Part shown: piece after piece, positions 12,051 through 25,009 of the stretch
How the letters are laid out: the number at the start of each line of letters is the position of its first letter
Numbering within the stretch: position 1 is the stretch's first letter
Assembly (NCBI RefSeq): GCF_910592395.1
Contig: NC_088317.1
Span: 2,420,001 to 2,480,000, forward strand
Source: Lineus longissimus
Lineage: Eukaryota; Nemertea; Pilidiophora; Heteronemertea; Lineidae
Reading direction: 5' to 3'
Length of the DNA stretch: 60,000 nt
Position numbers and translations under genes: made by a program
Notes under the pieces: generated by a model
Database searches by the model: none
What the model saw: only the letters and a program-made list of their open reading frames with translations
Told to the model about the DNA's origin: nothing

Positions 12051-15000
12051 GTAATCCTTGACTGGCTATCTATCTTGTCGCAATTTAACAACACTTGCAA
12101 ATATAATGATGATGATTTGTTACATTTTATGTTGTCGGCCAGCTAAAACTGGTGACTTTCCTTATTGGCATTTCGTGCAAGTTTTCTCCCACACGTAAAA
12201 TAACGATCTCCAGTTATTAGAAGGGTCAGTTTATGGCCTATCCAATTTTCGTGATCTGATCCTATTTTCCCATCAATAAGCAGTTAGAACCTTACTTAGT
12301 GTGTGGCAATGGTGTTTGCCATGCATGACCAAATTACATTTAGGGTTGTTTTCTGAGGATCGGAATGCCAAAGCAATAGTTGTTCTTACTGCATTATGCA
12401 ATAAGTGCTTTGAAACACAAAACCAAAGTTACATGTGTGTATAAAATACATGTAGGTATACAACTACACACGATATGTCGAGAATTGTTGACATCAAGAA
12501 GCATTCCTTGTGGTCCCAGTTTCGTATGAGACATTGAAAAATTATAACGACGAGAGATGACGATGCGAACTTGAGAGCAGTCTATAGTTGGTGCCTTTGC
12601 GGCAATTACAATAATTTGCAACCACGCTGCTGACGGTGATCATCACCGTCATCATCCTGATATCTAGGCGTCCGGTATGAAAAGGTTCCCGGAACGTCAT
12701 TATGTGTTTTTACGATCCAGAGCATCTTTAAAGCTAAAAGCTGAAAAAAGTGAAAAGACCACTGGAAAAGATATCCTCGCGGTCACATGCACTTTCGCTA
12801 ACTTACAGGTACTCAGTGAAAATGTGTTTCATTGACATGGTGCCTCAACCAGTACAATGTTGAGTAATTGATACGCAATTTTCCCAGTAGGCAATGACAA
12901 TAACCGCGCCACGGGTATATGCTAGTGACAATAATTGATATCTGCGCAATCGGAAGCTGAGCGTCATATGGGAAGACAGTTTCTTCCGATGTCGGCCATT
13001 TTAATTACGATGTCGTGAACGCAGAGCAAATGGCTTGATGAGAAAATGAGTTTTTCATATTGGTAGTTATATTGTGATATGAAGTAGTGGCGAGGGATAT
13101 TGTCAACTAAGGGTCCCTCTATACGACATCTTGAAGATAAAGGTGGTTGAGCTTTTGAAAAACCCGTGAGGTGTTTCAGAGAATTGGAAAACCGGACCTT
13201 AAGTTGTTTGCATGATTTCGACAGAGTCTTTCACTCAAATATCATAATCATTATTTATATTCATATTGAGACTCTGGTTTAATACAATGTGTACTTTACT
13301 AAGCATTACACTGACCGAAATCTTCGCGAGAAATACACATTAAATCTTTTTTTAAACCATAATTGAAAATTGGGTCTTGGATTCGAATCGATCGATCAAG
13401 CCTTGACAAAGTCTCTTAATCGAAGTTCTGGCAACTTAATGGCAAAAAAAATAAGGAAATTGAAATGTTCACGCACAAAAGAAATTAGCCACATCCCCAA
13501 GAGACTTTGGTAGATAGCTGATGTCTTTGATAGATGAGGTTAGATTTCCTAAGTTGGTGATGAATTCTTGCTAAGCCTGTCGGACTGTACTTTCAGCACA
13601 TAAGTATTACAGAAACATGACTGGAGGTAGGCCAGCAAATAACGATGCTACTGTACTGACAGTGTAGAGGGTTGACAATAATGCAGTAGACCGACGAAGC
13701 TCATCCCTCTATAGCTGCGGGCGTATAGAGACTCCAGGCTCAAGTACAATGAAGACGACATTGTATTGTTCTTGTAGTATACGTGACAAGGCTGCTGCAA
13801 CGGAGATGAATCGTTTGATACTTTAAATCCGGCTTATGTGAAGTTATGGGTCCCACTGAAGACATTAGCTCTGGCGTAGAAACGGTCTTCACAGACGAAA
13901 TACCAGCTCCCGAGAAACAACTGCCATTTCCTGTTGCATCTCAACGCCGAGGTCCGTTGCCGCCGAAGTACATGACATATGCAACGCGTCTTTAAAAGTT
14001 TGCGCTGACTGTCGGAAAATAAGGTGCAATCTGGCACATCATGCATGATTGGCAATTCGTTCTTCGTAATGGTACGTGAGGGCAGATCTCGATGTTGAAT
14101 TGATGATTCTTCTATCTGCATGGCGACGGCATCCTTTCAAAGCCTTGGCTATCAATTTCTCGACTCATGCTGATATAAATCAAATATTTGTCGTTGTAAA
14201 GTCCCAAGGACGCCACGTCCTCTTCTGGAATCATTCAGTTATCAATTACTCATTTGTTGGCAGAATAATACAAGAATAGTTGCCTAAGTAGGAACCTTAA
14301 GGTGCACGAGAATTGATGCGAAAGTTATAGAACATTAATCGACCATTTTGAAAATGAAAGGGAAATCAACCGGATAGTCGACGAAGCGGCATCTCGTCTG
14401 CGTAGATATCACAGAGAAATTACCAGGATGAATCAAACGACCGTGCGGCAAATCAGGGGCAGTTAATAATAAAAGGAAACCAAGTGCATTACATAAATCA
14501 TGTTTATGAATATTTAAGAGATGTATAGAGTTCCCATTTGGGGTTAATAACAATTTATTATGATGTGTGATCCGTCCGTTTTAGCTGTTAGAGATAAATT
14601 TGCGATGCATATCTCTGGCCATAAAATAATTCTCGCGCATTTCTTGTTGGTATTTTGGACAAGATTGAATATCTAATGCAATTTGCTCAACTTTATTTCA
14701 TTAAGACAAAGAATTACGCCTTGGCTTTTGTCTATAATAGTGTGTTTGTTACCGTCTTGAGACTGGTAAGATTTATTTTTATCCAGTGATTGCACGTATT
14801 TCATTTATTCTAGGATGACTTCGAAGGTTCGGCTTTGTATTGCCTCATTCATCGCCATAAACTCATGGTGCGAGAGAGCATCCACAAATCTAATCCAGCC
14901 AGCCCGGTCTTGTGCATCCCATGTCAACTCATGCCGCGTCTGCCTTTCCATGTCGCAGTCCTTCTGCAGGTTCCATTCGCCAGTCTCGGTCTTTCATGGC

Positions 15001-15550
15001 GGTGCCGAATGACGAGGAAATAAGTACTGACTTGAATTCTCAATCCTCAAGACATGCCATAACCAGTTCCATCTTCCTCGTTGGCTCATCATAGGACATT
15101 TAAACAATATGTTCAAGAGAAGCCAATTACATTCGAGAAAAATCTGATATAGCAAGAGCAAGGGACCGATATCGAGTGAGATATAGTAATCGGTACGGCC
15201 TAACGGCGTGTCTAAAAGCGTTGCTACTCATATCTCTGTGAAGACAGGTTTCTCTGCGCTATTATTGTAAAAGAACGATTTACTCCATCAGCCCATCGTT
15301 GCGGAAAGTAGAGAAAGATCATAAGACTAGCCATCTGTCGATTTTCCGACACCTGAAGCCATTGCTTTCGAGTCGCTTTGACTGCTGTTTTCCTTATAGA
15401 TAACACTCTTTTGCTTCATTACCAAAAAGCACTACCTTCCCTGTTTTCCCCTTTGATCACTATCATAATTATGGTTGCGTCTTTTGACCAGTTTATAAAT
15501 GGATCCCATCCTCTGTTCTGAGGTAGGCTTAATCTATCAACAATTGGGGA
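12051..15550. other. Stretch without recognisable gene
   Basis: I found no supported gene, RNA gene or repeat. A frame opening at 14,815 (MTSKVRLCIASFIAINS) looks faintly like a signal peptide upstream of the Ly6 exons, but the only nearby GT gives phase 2, not the phase 1 needed, so it was not used. Confidence 0.5.
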
Positions 15551-15557
15551 GCCTCTC

Positions 15558-15960
15558 GCATGATTGATTGCTCAGTGATATGTCCTTGAATTACCGTTAA
15601 GTTCTCCCTCATTCTCTCTGGAGGTATGGAAGAGATTTATGAAATAATCCAGGGACCTCAAGCAAACTATAGCCGGCGATTCGCTGGAATCATTCGTTAT
15701 CCAATGTTGTCAATTTCACTCAGTGTTGTTCGTTTATTTAATGACACGATGCGTCCGTCCATCACCAGAAAGCGCTATCGAGAGGTTTCCAGGCCATTCC
15801 ATCACAAGTAAGGTACTATGTGCATGATTGATTGCTCGTCAGTGATATGTCCTTGAATAACCACAAAGGTCTCTGAAATCACCAGTCCTCTCATGAGGCT
15901 ATCTATGACATGTCTTAGATTTCTATGAAATAATCCATGAACTCAAGCATTCGAATGCGC
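15558..15960 (+). repeat. Imperfect direct repeat, ~264-bp spacing
   Basis: GCATGATTGATTGCTC...CAGTGATATGTCCTTGAAT occurs at 15,559 and again at 15,821. A second shared segment, TATGAAATAATCCA followed by ACTCAAGCA-like sequence, recurs later in each copy. This indicates one old tandem duplication with internal decay. Confidence 0.6.
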
Positions 15961-16249
15961 ATTAATATCTCTTACGATGAAGAAAGATGTTTAGAAACCC
16001 ATCCAATTATTCCCAAGGCACTAATATCCGTTAATTGATTCCATATCCGGATGCATGGAATTGTTTGATTGACCATGGAACGTGATCTAAGCGTGGTTGT
16101 TTTGGTGCCAGTGAGATTATGGCTGACCATTCCGCCTGTGGCTGAGGGACTGAGGGTCAGGGTCACGTCGGGTCGTTTTCGTGGGGTCAAGGTCAGAATG
16201 AAAGACTGATGGCATGACCAAGATTGACATTATTAGCTCTACCGAACAG

Positions 16250-16470
16250 TATAGGGTGTTTATTATGTAAAGTAGAAGGAAACCGGTGACCCCGGAGCCG
16301 GAAATCTACGATGTCGGTGAAGAGAGTCGCCCTCGCTTTCTATCACATGGGTAATACCGGTACCGACCGGGAATCGAACCCGGGATCTCAGAGGTGACAG
16401 ACGCTGATGTTTCCATTCTGAATATCAATTCATTTACATGTACGGTCTCTTGGCTTACCGCTCTCATCTT
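16250..16470 (-). mobile_element. Probable tRNA-derived SINE remnant
   Basis: On the minus strand the sequence reads CCCGGGTTCGATTCCCGG, a perfect T-arm/B-box, preceded by an anticodon-arm-like segment. The A-box half is not recognisable and no target duplication was found. It is not an intact tRNA gene because no acceptor and D-arm pairing can be drawn. Confidence 0.4.
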
Positions 16471-16479
16471 TCACCGAAG

Positions 16480-18090
16480 TGGTAAAGGGGAGAACATTTC
16501 GGTCACTGAACATAATCGATTTCGCGTTAAATTTTTGATATCAAGGTAACCATGATTGATAACTGGTCGTATTGCCTCATTTTATTGCTGATGCCTTGGA
16601 CAGGAAGACTGATGACCGCGGTGCCAAATGGCTCTCAATGATCGAGGGCAATTGCTTGAGTTGGATTGGTTGCAGGTCATTAAAAATCAGATGGAAGGTT
16701 ATCAACAAATGAAAAATAACGTTAGTTTGCCCTATACCACGCACTGAGAAGAATTCAGGCCATGATGAATGTTCGATCACTAGTGTTTCTACAATGATCT
16801 ATCAATTTGATGATATTGAGGGGAAAAGATCTCTTTCGAATATCTTTTTAGTCAACGAGCGTAATACCCCACAGCGCTAACTGGTCAAAGCTAATGATCA
16901 CATCGAGACTGCCATTCAGAATTTCCCTTTAGCGAACTAGTAACATTAGTAATTGGAATTCTTTGGCGGGTGAATTGCCATCAATACGACATGTCGTCGA
17001 GCAGAGTATCCAATTTGGTCAAGAGCAATAATGCCAGTTGCCTGAGTGAATTGGCAGTCACCCAGATGATTCTGAAGCAGTGGGTTCGCATCAGAGGGAA
17101 TGCCTTGCATAACTTCTTGTTTGAGACCGACGTTCTTTCATCCGTTCGCACGACTGAAAAAATGTAGTACGTGGTCCATTTAGAAATGTTGGCCTTTCCT
17201 GACACTTTAAGTCCTCTTTGAGGCATTATGAGGAAGACGTTTGACTATAAGAAATATCGCATCAAAGACGAGTAAGGGACGTTATATTATAACTCTGGAT
17301 CTTTGAGGACCAAAATGTTACATCATTGATGTGAGAGTTTCGGACCCTTACTGTAAGAAATAACCAAATACACGTACTCTAATATCAAGAATTAATGACG
17401 ACTACATGTAGTCTTAAATAATTCTTGCTACGGGTCGAGGCAAGACAAGTGGTTTAAACAATTTAGTCTGGAGGAATCCATCCTCGAATATCAGAGCCCG
17501 TCGTTTGCTCGTCATTAGTGAGTGTTGCACAGGATGAGAGGAATCATACCTGACGGACTAATCGCAGTGAGATAACTAGGAAGATTTATTACTTTAAGCT
17601 TTGGTGGCGGAGTAGATTTTTCAGTTAAAGTTTTTCAGTGTCAGATGTAAAGGCTGGTAATCCGGACTTAAACTCTTCGCTTTTAGGCGGATTTGAATGC
17701 TTTTTTGACGGCTGTCATTTCAAACGGTAAAATTCAGCTCAAAACATTCAAAAGGCAATCAGTCAAATGGATTTGTTGCTTTCTGATGACGTGCGGCTTT
17801 GACGAAGTCTCGTCACATTTTAAAAGCGTGACGAGAATACGAGTGATTGTACTCTAATGTGTGAAGTGCGAGTCAACTCGCTCGTTAGCTGATTGTTAAA
17901 ACTTCATGCCGTTTGTAATTGCATCCCTGGCTCCCCAAATGACGCATTGGGGCTACTGTTGATGACTGGTTTCGTTCCCTGGTTCCGTTTGACTGTTTGT
18001 TTAGTTTCTTGCCCAAATACAATTGGCGAACCAATAACTTCAAAATACTTTTACCAACAAGTAAATTATTGCTCTTCTCTATAGTTTCAG
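16480..18090. other. Stretch without recognisable gene upstream of the Ly6 exons
   Basis: The first exon of the Ly6-like gene may lie here or further left, but no ATG with a hydrophobic segment and a phase-1 donor was found. A possible retroelement scrap (HFIADALDRK on plus near 16,579) is discussed among the findings. Confidence 0.4.
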
Positions 18091-19473
18091 GCTCTAAATT
18101 AATCAAATGTTACGTATGCGAGTCGGCCAACACGGAGAAAGCGTCGTGCGCTGATGGCGAGCTGAGCGGAGCACCAACAAAAGATTGCCAGACCACTTGT
18201 GCCAAGGTCACGAATGCAAGTAAGTTAGGATAGGAACGGGCCAATGGGATCAAAGGGTCAGTCTAGTCTCCATGCAGACTCTCGTTGATCGTTTGAACTC
18301 TGTATCTTCAAGCGCCTGTGACCATATGGCGTAATGGAAATCTGTTTTGACAGAGAGTATATCCTTGGAGTTGGAGAATGGGTTGAACAGTTGCTTCCTA
18401 AGTCATGGTGCCTTTCTGGAGCGTTCTGCGCGTTAAAGAAATTTTTAACAAATGAAGCAGTTTTTTTACATTTCAATTGCTGAATTGGAAAACTCTTGAC
18501 ATGAATGACGTCATTACGTCAAAATGATAATCACTTCACTTGGATTTTATATCGGGTCCATTAATCCTCTCCAGTTTCCATGGTAATTACGCTTGGTGAT
18601 CCACACTCGTCAAAAAGTGATTTTTTATTACCATGGTAGCGCTGATGCAAACTTCTAAAAGCAATTGATATCAGAGAATTTACATTTTACTCGTTCTTAA
18701 CTGTTTAATCTTTGTGCTGGTTCATTGAGATTCAAAGGCATTGTAAACAAAAATGTGGAAACCATATGGAAAGCATTTAACTTGAGATTAAAATGCCCGT
18801 TTACGAAATGAAATGAGCAAAATGAATTGGGTATATTCATTTCGGCGTTCATGATTTCTGTAGTACAGAATTGAAAAATCTCAAATTCTAGTTAAGGTTT
18901 CCAAAACATCGCTGGGGCCGAGCCTAATTAAAAGTGTTTCCGTGTATACATTCACGTCGTCTGCTAGTTCTGCCTCGGGAATTTTCGGTAATCGTCGGGA
19001 TTAACATTTTGTACATGTGTTCCGAGTTACACCCTGTTGCGTAATATCACGCGTCAAATTCCTTTGTGAGCGGCGTTAAAGAAGTAGGAAATGTCCCCCT
19101 GGGAAAAAGTGTCCGGCCCTATTGTATTCTGACGGATTATGTATAATAAGGGTTCAATAGCGACCATTATTGTCAACAAACAGCTGAGAGATTTAAGCGC
19201 ATAATAGAATGCTTTGTTCGCCGGACATTCCATCCTATTAAACACTAGGCCTTCATATAATCAACCCCTTTCACCTCCTCTTTGTCTATTTCAGCTACTA
19301 TAACGCGGAAATGCACATTGTGGAAGAATTCAGATGGATGTGAGAAGGAAACTGATGGCCAAATCAAATGTTTCTGCAACCTTAACTATTGTAACTCAGC
19401 CTCCACTCTAACGAGTTATCGTCTTCTTACCTGTATAAGCGGTGCCTTAGTGATTATCAAACAACTTTTGTAA
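18091..19473 (+). CDS. Ly6/uPAR three-finger protein, last two exons (partial gene)
   Basis: Two exons, 18091-18219 and 19295-19473, are joined by a phase-1 GT-AG intron (CAA|GTAAGT, TTTCAG|CT). Together they encode a mature-type Ly6 domain with ten cysteines: it opens KCYVCESA, continues through single cysteines in KASC, KDC, TTC, RKC and DGC, and ends KCFCNLNYCN, followed by a hydrophobic tail (LLTCISGALVIIKQLL) and TAA. That layout is the standard three-finger fold with a GPI-anchor signal, so the product is probably a small secreted-side, membrane-anchored protein. The spacing CFC rather than CC before the final CN is common in invertebrate family members. The upstream acceptor at 18,090 is phase 1, so a signal-peptide exon ending in one spare base should exist further left; I could not identify it. 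Function and partner are unknown. Confidence 0.8.
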
Positions 19474-20175
19474 TGAAATTTTTCTATCAGTTTCACTCTT
19501 CTAAGTCCAGCGGCGGTAGAGACAGACTTTTGAAAACAGATATTTATACAAACTTAGCAAAGCTAACATTAGAACTGAAGATTTGTAGCCGATATCAATA
19601 GTAGGCCTCGAGCAGATTTTACACCAGATGGCATTTTTCGCTATAACTACGGCGGACACATATACAAAGTTATACTGTCAACAAACGTACAGCGCATGAA
19701 CATACAAGGCTATATTGCCGAAAGACATACAAAGGTTATCATCAACCAGTGGCCTGGCCATAGTAATATTTGAATCTCTGAAAAATCAGTGAACAATAGT
19801 TTAGGACTGTTAAAATGATAGGACTCTATTTACTTTACCACCGAGACTTATCTTACAAATATATGTTTACAAGGTCTTTATGCCGAGGACAAAGCGTCTT
19901 ATTGTCTGACCATTCACTGGAATGACATCATCGTCACATTTCTAAAGCTGATCGCGGGTCGCGAGTTGCGTGAACTGCATAACATAATCCCCTAAGGAAT
20001 GTTCGCGCTGAGGACCTGACATCCTCGTGCGTGACTTCATCGTTCTGTGGAAGTTTTTAAGAAACAAATACATGTTGTCCAAGTATTAATGTACTCAATC
20101 TGTCCACTCTAATTTTCTAATTTGATGCTGTATTACAAAATGGACGATTTCTTCTCTGTTCTTCCCACAAAAATT

Positions 20176-20181
20176 AATAAA
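20176..20181 (+). terminator. Candidate poly(A) signal AATAAA for the Ly6-like gene
   Basis: This AATAAA lies about 700 nt after the Ly6 stop codon, on the same strand and just before the tandem-repeat block starts. The stretch 19,474-20,175 shows no other gene and would be the 3' untranslated region. Confidence 0.4.
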
Positions 20182-20231
20182 GACATGTTTTCTAAAAAAA
20201 GGTTCTCTGTTTCAACATTTCCATTTCCAGC

Positions 20232-22470
20232 GTGAGCAGGAGGAGGTTGTGCCTATTAGTGGCACAATCAAGGCGTGGCTCCTTCAACGGTCCTGCCCAT
20301 GACGATGACGCAGCCCAAACCGACCGAATCGAGGGTGGCTGGCCCTCCGTGAGAGGGATGAGATTGTCACAACCTTGCACGAAAAATCCGAAAGAGATAA
20401 GACAGCCACAACCAGGCCGAATGGGACTTGGCTGCTCCACTGTCATGCCGACGCGGTGAGAGAGATGAGACAGTCACAGAATGTCACAGAAACTGTAAAG
20501 GGGATAAGACAGCTACAACTAGACCGAATGGAACTGGACATCTCGGCCGTCGAGAGATGAGGCAGCCCATACCCACCAAATCGACTGAGATTGGCTGACC
20601 CTCCGTCTTGCAAACACGGTGGGAGAGATGTCACAACCTGTCACCGTAACCCTGTGAAGGAGATGATATGGCCACAGCCAGGCCGCATGAGACCTGGTTG
20701 CCCTTCCGTCTTGCAAACACGGTGTGATGAGAGATGAGACAGTTTCCACATGTCAGCGACATTAAGAAGGAGATAAGACCGTACAGCCACAACCAGGCCG
20801 AATGGGACCTTGCTGTTTCACTGTCATGCCAACACGGCACGAGAGATGAGACAGTCACAGCTTGTCATCGACACAGCGAATGAGACAAGACAGCCATTAC
20901 CTGGCCGAAACGAGATCTGGCTGTCTCTCCGTCTTGCAAACGCGGTGAGATGAGACAGTCACAACCTGTTACCGAAACTGCGAAGGAGATAAGACAGCCG
21001 AAATCCTGGCAGCTCTGCCGTCTTGTCAACATGGTGAGGGAGAAGAGACGATCACAGGATGTGCTCCACGGTCATAGGCGCCATGTCGCATGGGCAGACG
21101 TCGCTCTCTCCAATTCTGAACCTGTTAAACAGGTGTTGTCGTAACATGTTGTGGCCGGTACGTAGTCTGAATATGGTCACCTGATCCCTTCTTGTCAGTT
21201 TGTTGTAGCAGATGTTTGAATCATATCCGGTGCTCGTCCTTCCACTTGTTCCAATAGGTAGCATTGAATAACAAGCAAACCGATTCGAGCTTGGCTACCC
21301 CCACCGTGTTTCCATCAAGGTGAGAGCGATGAGACAGACACAGCTGTTACGAATCGGACCTGGCAGCTCCCATGCCTTGCCAACATTCATAGAGACAATG
21401 TCGTCGAAACCAGATCGAAACGAACCTGAGTGCTCCAGAGTATTTGCTAACGCGGTGAGAGAGACGAGACAGTCACAACCAGATGGAATTGGCCAGGGGA
21501 GCTTCCACCGTCTAACCAACACGGAGAGTGAGATGACGCGGTCGTAACCCGGCCGAATGAGTAACTAAGATAAGACAGCCACAGCCAGGTCGTATAGGTC
21601 CTGGCTGCTCCACTGGCATGCCAACACGGTGAACGAGATGAGAAGGCCACAACTAAACCGAATCGAACATAGGACGTCCACCATCTTGTCAATACTGTGA
21701 GAGAGATGACAGCCACAACCAGATGGACATGACACCTCCGCCGTCTTGTCACTAACACAGCGAGAGAGATGCGACAGTAACAGCCTTACCGAATTGGACA
21801 TGGCACCTCCAATGTCTTGTTGATACACACGATGAGAGAGATGAGACAGCCGCAGCCAGACCGAATTGGACATGTCACCTCCACCGTCTTGCCAATGCGG
21901 TGAGAGAGATGAGACAGCCGCAGCCAGACCCGAATTGGACATGTCACCTCCGCCGTCTTGCCAATGCGGTGAGAGAGATGAGACAGCCGCAGCCAGACCC
22001 GAATTGGACATGTCACCTCCGCCGTCTTGCCAATGCGGTGAAAGAGATGAAATAGCCGCAGACAGACCGAATTGGACATGTCACCTCCACCGTCTTGCCA
22101 ATGCAGTGAGAGAGATGAGACAGCCACAGCCAGACCGAATTGGACATGTCACCTCCACCGTCGTGCCAATGCGGTGAGAGAGATGAGACAGCCACAACCA
22201 GATCGAATTGGACTTGGCACCTCCACCGTCTTGTCGATCAACACGACGAGAGAGATGATACGGCCGCAGCCAGACCGAATTGGATATGTCACATCCACCG
22301 TCTTGCCAATGCGGTTAGAGAGATGAGACAGCCACAACCAGACCGAATTGGGCCTGGCACCTCTGCCGTCTTGTCAACACGGCAAGAGAAGATGAAACAG
22401 CAAAACCCTATCGAAAAGGCCAGGTCAGCTCCACCGTCTTGCTAATACGATGAAACAGAAGAAACAGACA
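20232..22470 (+). repeat. Left half of a large inverted tandem-repeat block (~68/69-bp units, plus orientation)
   Basis: The units contain GAGAGATGAGACAG, then CCA(C/G)A(A/G)CCAGACCGAATTGG and CACCTCCACCGTCTTGCCAA. From 21,840 to 22,340 they are regular at 68-69 bp; to the left they are degenerate. All apparent open frames here come from the repeat. A retrotransposon fragment interrupts the block at 21,052-21,264. Confidence 0.85.
21052..21264 (-). pseudogene. C-terminal fragment of a non-LTR retrotransposon polyprotein
   Basis: The minus-strand frame reads RRDQVTIFRLRTGHNMLRQH followed by FRIGESDVCPC and MTVEHIL, then a stop. This is the region after the reverse transcriptase or RNase H in many invertebrate LINE ORF2 proteins, with the C-P-C...EHIL zinc-knuckle-like motif. 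Nothing of the reverse transcriptase itself is nearby. It is an inert piece lodged inside the tandem-repeat block. Confidence 0.75.
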
Positions 22471-22499
22471 TAACTTGACCGAATCATCGAGCCAGGCTG

Positions 22500-24930
22500 T
22501 CCAACCGTCTTGCCAACACGGTCCGAGAGATGAGACAGTCACAACAACGTCCCGTTCAGTTTTGTCGTGGCCTTCTATATCTCTCACAGAGGAGCAGGAA
22601 TGTGCATCTTTGCCTGGTTGTGACGGTTGTCCCACCTCTCTCACCACAGTGGAGCAACCAGACACACTTCGTTCTAGCTGTGACCGTCTCACCTCTTTCA
22701 CAATCTCAGCAACAGAGTGGAGCAGCCCAGTCTGGCTGTGACTGTCCCTTTCATCATGTCGGCAACACGTACAGTGGAGCAGCCAGTCCCAATTTGGTCT
22801 GGCTGTGACTGTCTCATCTCTTTCATCATGTCGGCAACACGTACAGTGGAGCAGCCAGACCCACTTCGGTCTGGCTGTGACTGTCTCCTCTCTCAACGTG
22901 TTGTGGAGAGAGTGGAGCTGAAAGCGTCTTTCGATCTGGTTATGACCCGCTCTTATGGCTGTCTCTCGTCTCTCGACCACAGTGTGTTGGCAAGATGGCT
23001 TAGCTGTCTGGTCCCATTCAGTCTTAGTCGTGGCTGTCTCGTCTCTTACAGTTTTGGCGATACGATGAGCAGCCAGCCCCAATTTGGTCTGGCTGTGACT
23101 GTCTCATATCTTTCATCATGTCGGCAACACGTGCAGTGGACCAGCCAGACCCACTTCGGTCTGGCTGTGACTGTCTCATCTCTCACCGTCCTCTCTCTCA
23201 CCATGTGGCAACACATTGGAGCAACCAGACACACTTCGACCGGGCTGTGACTGTCTCATCTCTTTCACCAACTCGGCAACAGAGTGGAGCAACCACTTCG
23301 GCCTGGCTGTGACTGTCTAATCTCTCTCAACGTGTTGTGGAGAGTGGAACTGAAAGCGTCTTTCGATCTGGTTATGACTCGCTCATCTCTCTCTAATGGC
23401 TGTCTCTCGTCTCTCGACCACAGCGTGTTGGCAAGAAGGCTTAGCTGTCTGGTCCCATTCAGTCTTAGTCGTGGCTGTCTTACGTCTATTACAGTTTTAG
23501 CGATATGATGAGTAGCCAGCCCCAATTTGGTCTGGCTGTGACTGTCTCGTGTCTCTCACCGTCCTCTCTCTCACCATGTGGCAACACAGTGGAGCAACCA
23601 GACACACTTCGGCCAGGCTGTGACTGTCTCATCTCTTTCACCAACTCGGCAACGGAGTGGAGCAACCACTTCGGTCTGGCTGTGACTTTTTCATCTCTCA
23701 ACGTCTTGTGGAGAGAGTGGAGCTGAAAGCGTCTTTCGATCTGGTTATGACTCGCTCATCTCTCACTTCTGGCTGTCTCTCGTCTCTCGACTACAGCGTG
23801 TTGGCAAGACGGCTTAGCTGTCTGGTCCCATTCAGTCTTAGTCGTAGCTGTCTTACGTCTCTTACAGTTTTGGCGATACGATGAGTAGCCAGCCCCAATT
23901 TGGTCTGGCTGTGACTGTCTCATCTCTTTCATCATGTCGGCACACGTACAGTGGACCAGCCAGACCCACTTCGGTCTGGCTGTGACTGTCTCCTCTCTCA
24001 ACGTCTTGTGGAGAGAGTGGAGCTGAAAGCGTCTTTCGATCTGGTTATGACTCGCTCATCTCTCTCTTATGGCTGTCTCTCGTCTCTCGATCACAGCGTG
24101 TTGGCAAGACGGCTTAGCTGTCTGGTCCCATTCAGTCTCAGTCGTGGCTGTCTCGTCTCTTACAGTTTTGGCGATACGATGAGTAGCCAGCCCCAATTTG
24201 GTCTGGCTGTGACTGTCTCATCTCTCTCACCGTCCTCTCTCTCACCATGTGGCAACACAGTGGACCAGCCAAACACACTTCGGTCTGGCTGTGACTGTCT
24301 CATCTCTCTCACCGTCCTCTCTCTCACCATGTGACAACACAGTGGAGCAACCAAACACACTTCGGCCGAGCTGTGACTGTCTCATCTCTTTCACCATGTC
24401 GGCAACAGAGTGGACCAACAAGACCCACTTCGGCCTGGCTGTGACTGTCTCATCTCTCTCAACGTGTTGTGGAGAGAGTGGAGCTGAAAGTGTCTTTCGA
24501 TCTGGTTATGACTCGCTCATCTCTCTCTCTTATGGCTGTCTCTCGTCTCTCGACCACAGCGTGTTGGCAAGACGGCTTAGCTGTCTGGTCCCATTCAGTC
24601 TTAGCCGTAGCTGTCTTTCGTCTCTGACAGTTTTGGCGATACGATGAGTAGCCAGCCCCAATATGGTCTGGCTGTGACTGTCTCATCTCTCTCACCGTCC
24701 TCTCTCTCACCATGTGGCAACATAGTTGAGCAACCAGACACACTTCGGTCTGGCTGTGACTGTCTCATCTCTTTCACCATGTCGGCAACAGAGTGGACCA
24801 GCAAGACCCACTTCGGCCTGGCTGTGACTGTCTCATCTCTCTCAACGTGTTGTGGCTGAGACAGTGGGGCAGAAAGCGTCTTTCGATCTGGTTAGGACTC
24901 GCTCATCTCTCTCTCTCTCTTTATGGTGGT
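22500..24930 (-). repeat. Right half of the inverted tandem-repeat block, with higher-order repeats
   Basis: The same unit is read on the opposite strand (CTGGCTGTGACTGTCTCATC and relatives). It is arranged in about six larger modules marked by AAGCGTCTTTCGATCTGG near 22,922, 23,354, 23,727, 24,027, 24,487 (with one change) and 24,873, so module length varies from about 300 to 460 bp. The block ends in a CT-rich run near 24,920. Together with the left half it forms a head-to-head structure centred near 22,480. Confidence 0.85.
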
Positions 24931-25009
24931 AGAGACAACCAGCCAAGATGGGGTTAATATCACCATAAAAGTTAAGTACACTCCCAAACGATGAAAATTC
25001 CCCCAAAAA

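Noticed and set aside
14815-14870. Possible signal-peptide exon for the Ly6-like gene
   Set aside because: The only GT after the hydrophobic segment gives phase 2, but the Ly6 acceptor needs phase 1. A second candidate at about 14,677-14,765 gives phase 0.
16320-16400. tRNA gene on the minus strand
   Set aside because: Only the T-arm and part of the anticodon arm can be drawn. The 5' half does not fold, so a SINE remnant is more likely.
21566-22445. Long repetitive open frames such as MSNSGLAAAVSSLSPHWQDG repeats
   Set aside because: They arise from 69-bp repeats, which keep frame because the unit is divisible by three. Neighbouring 68-bp units break it, and there is no start, splice or composition support for a gene.
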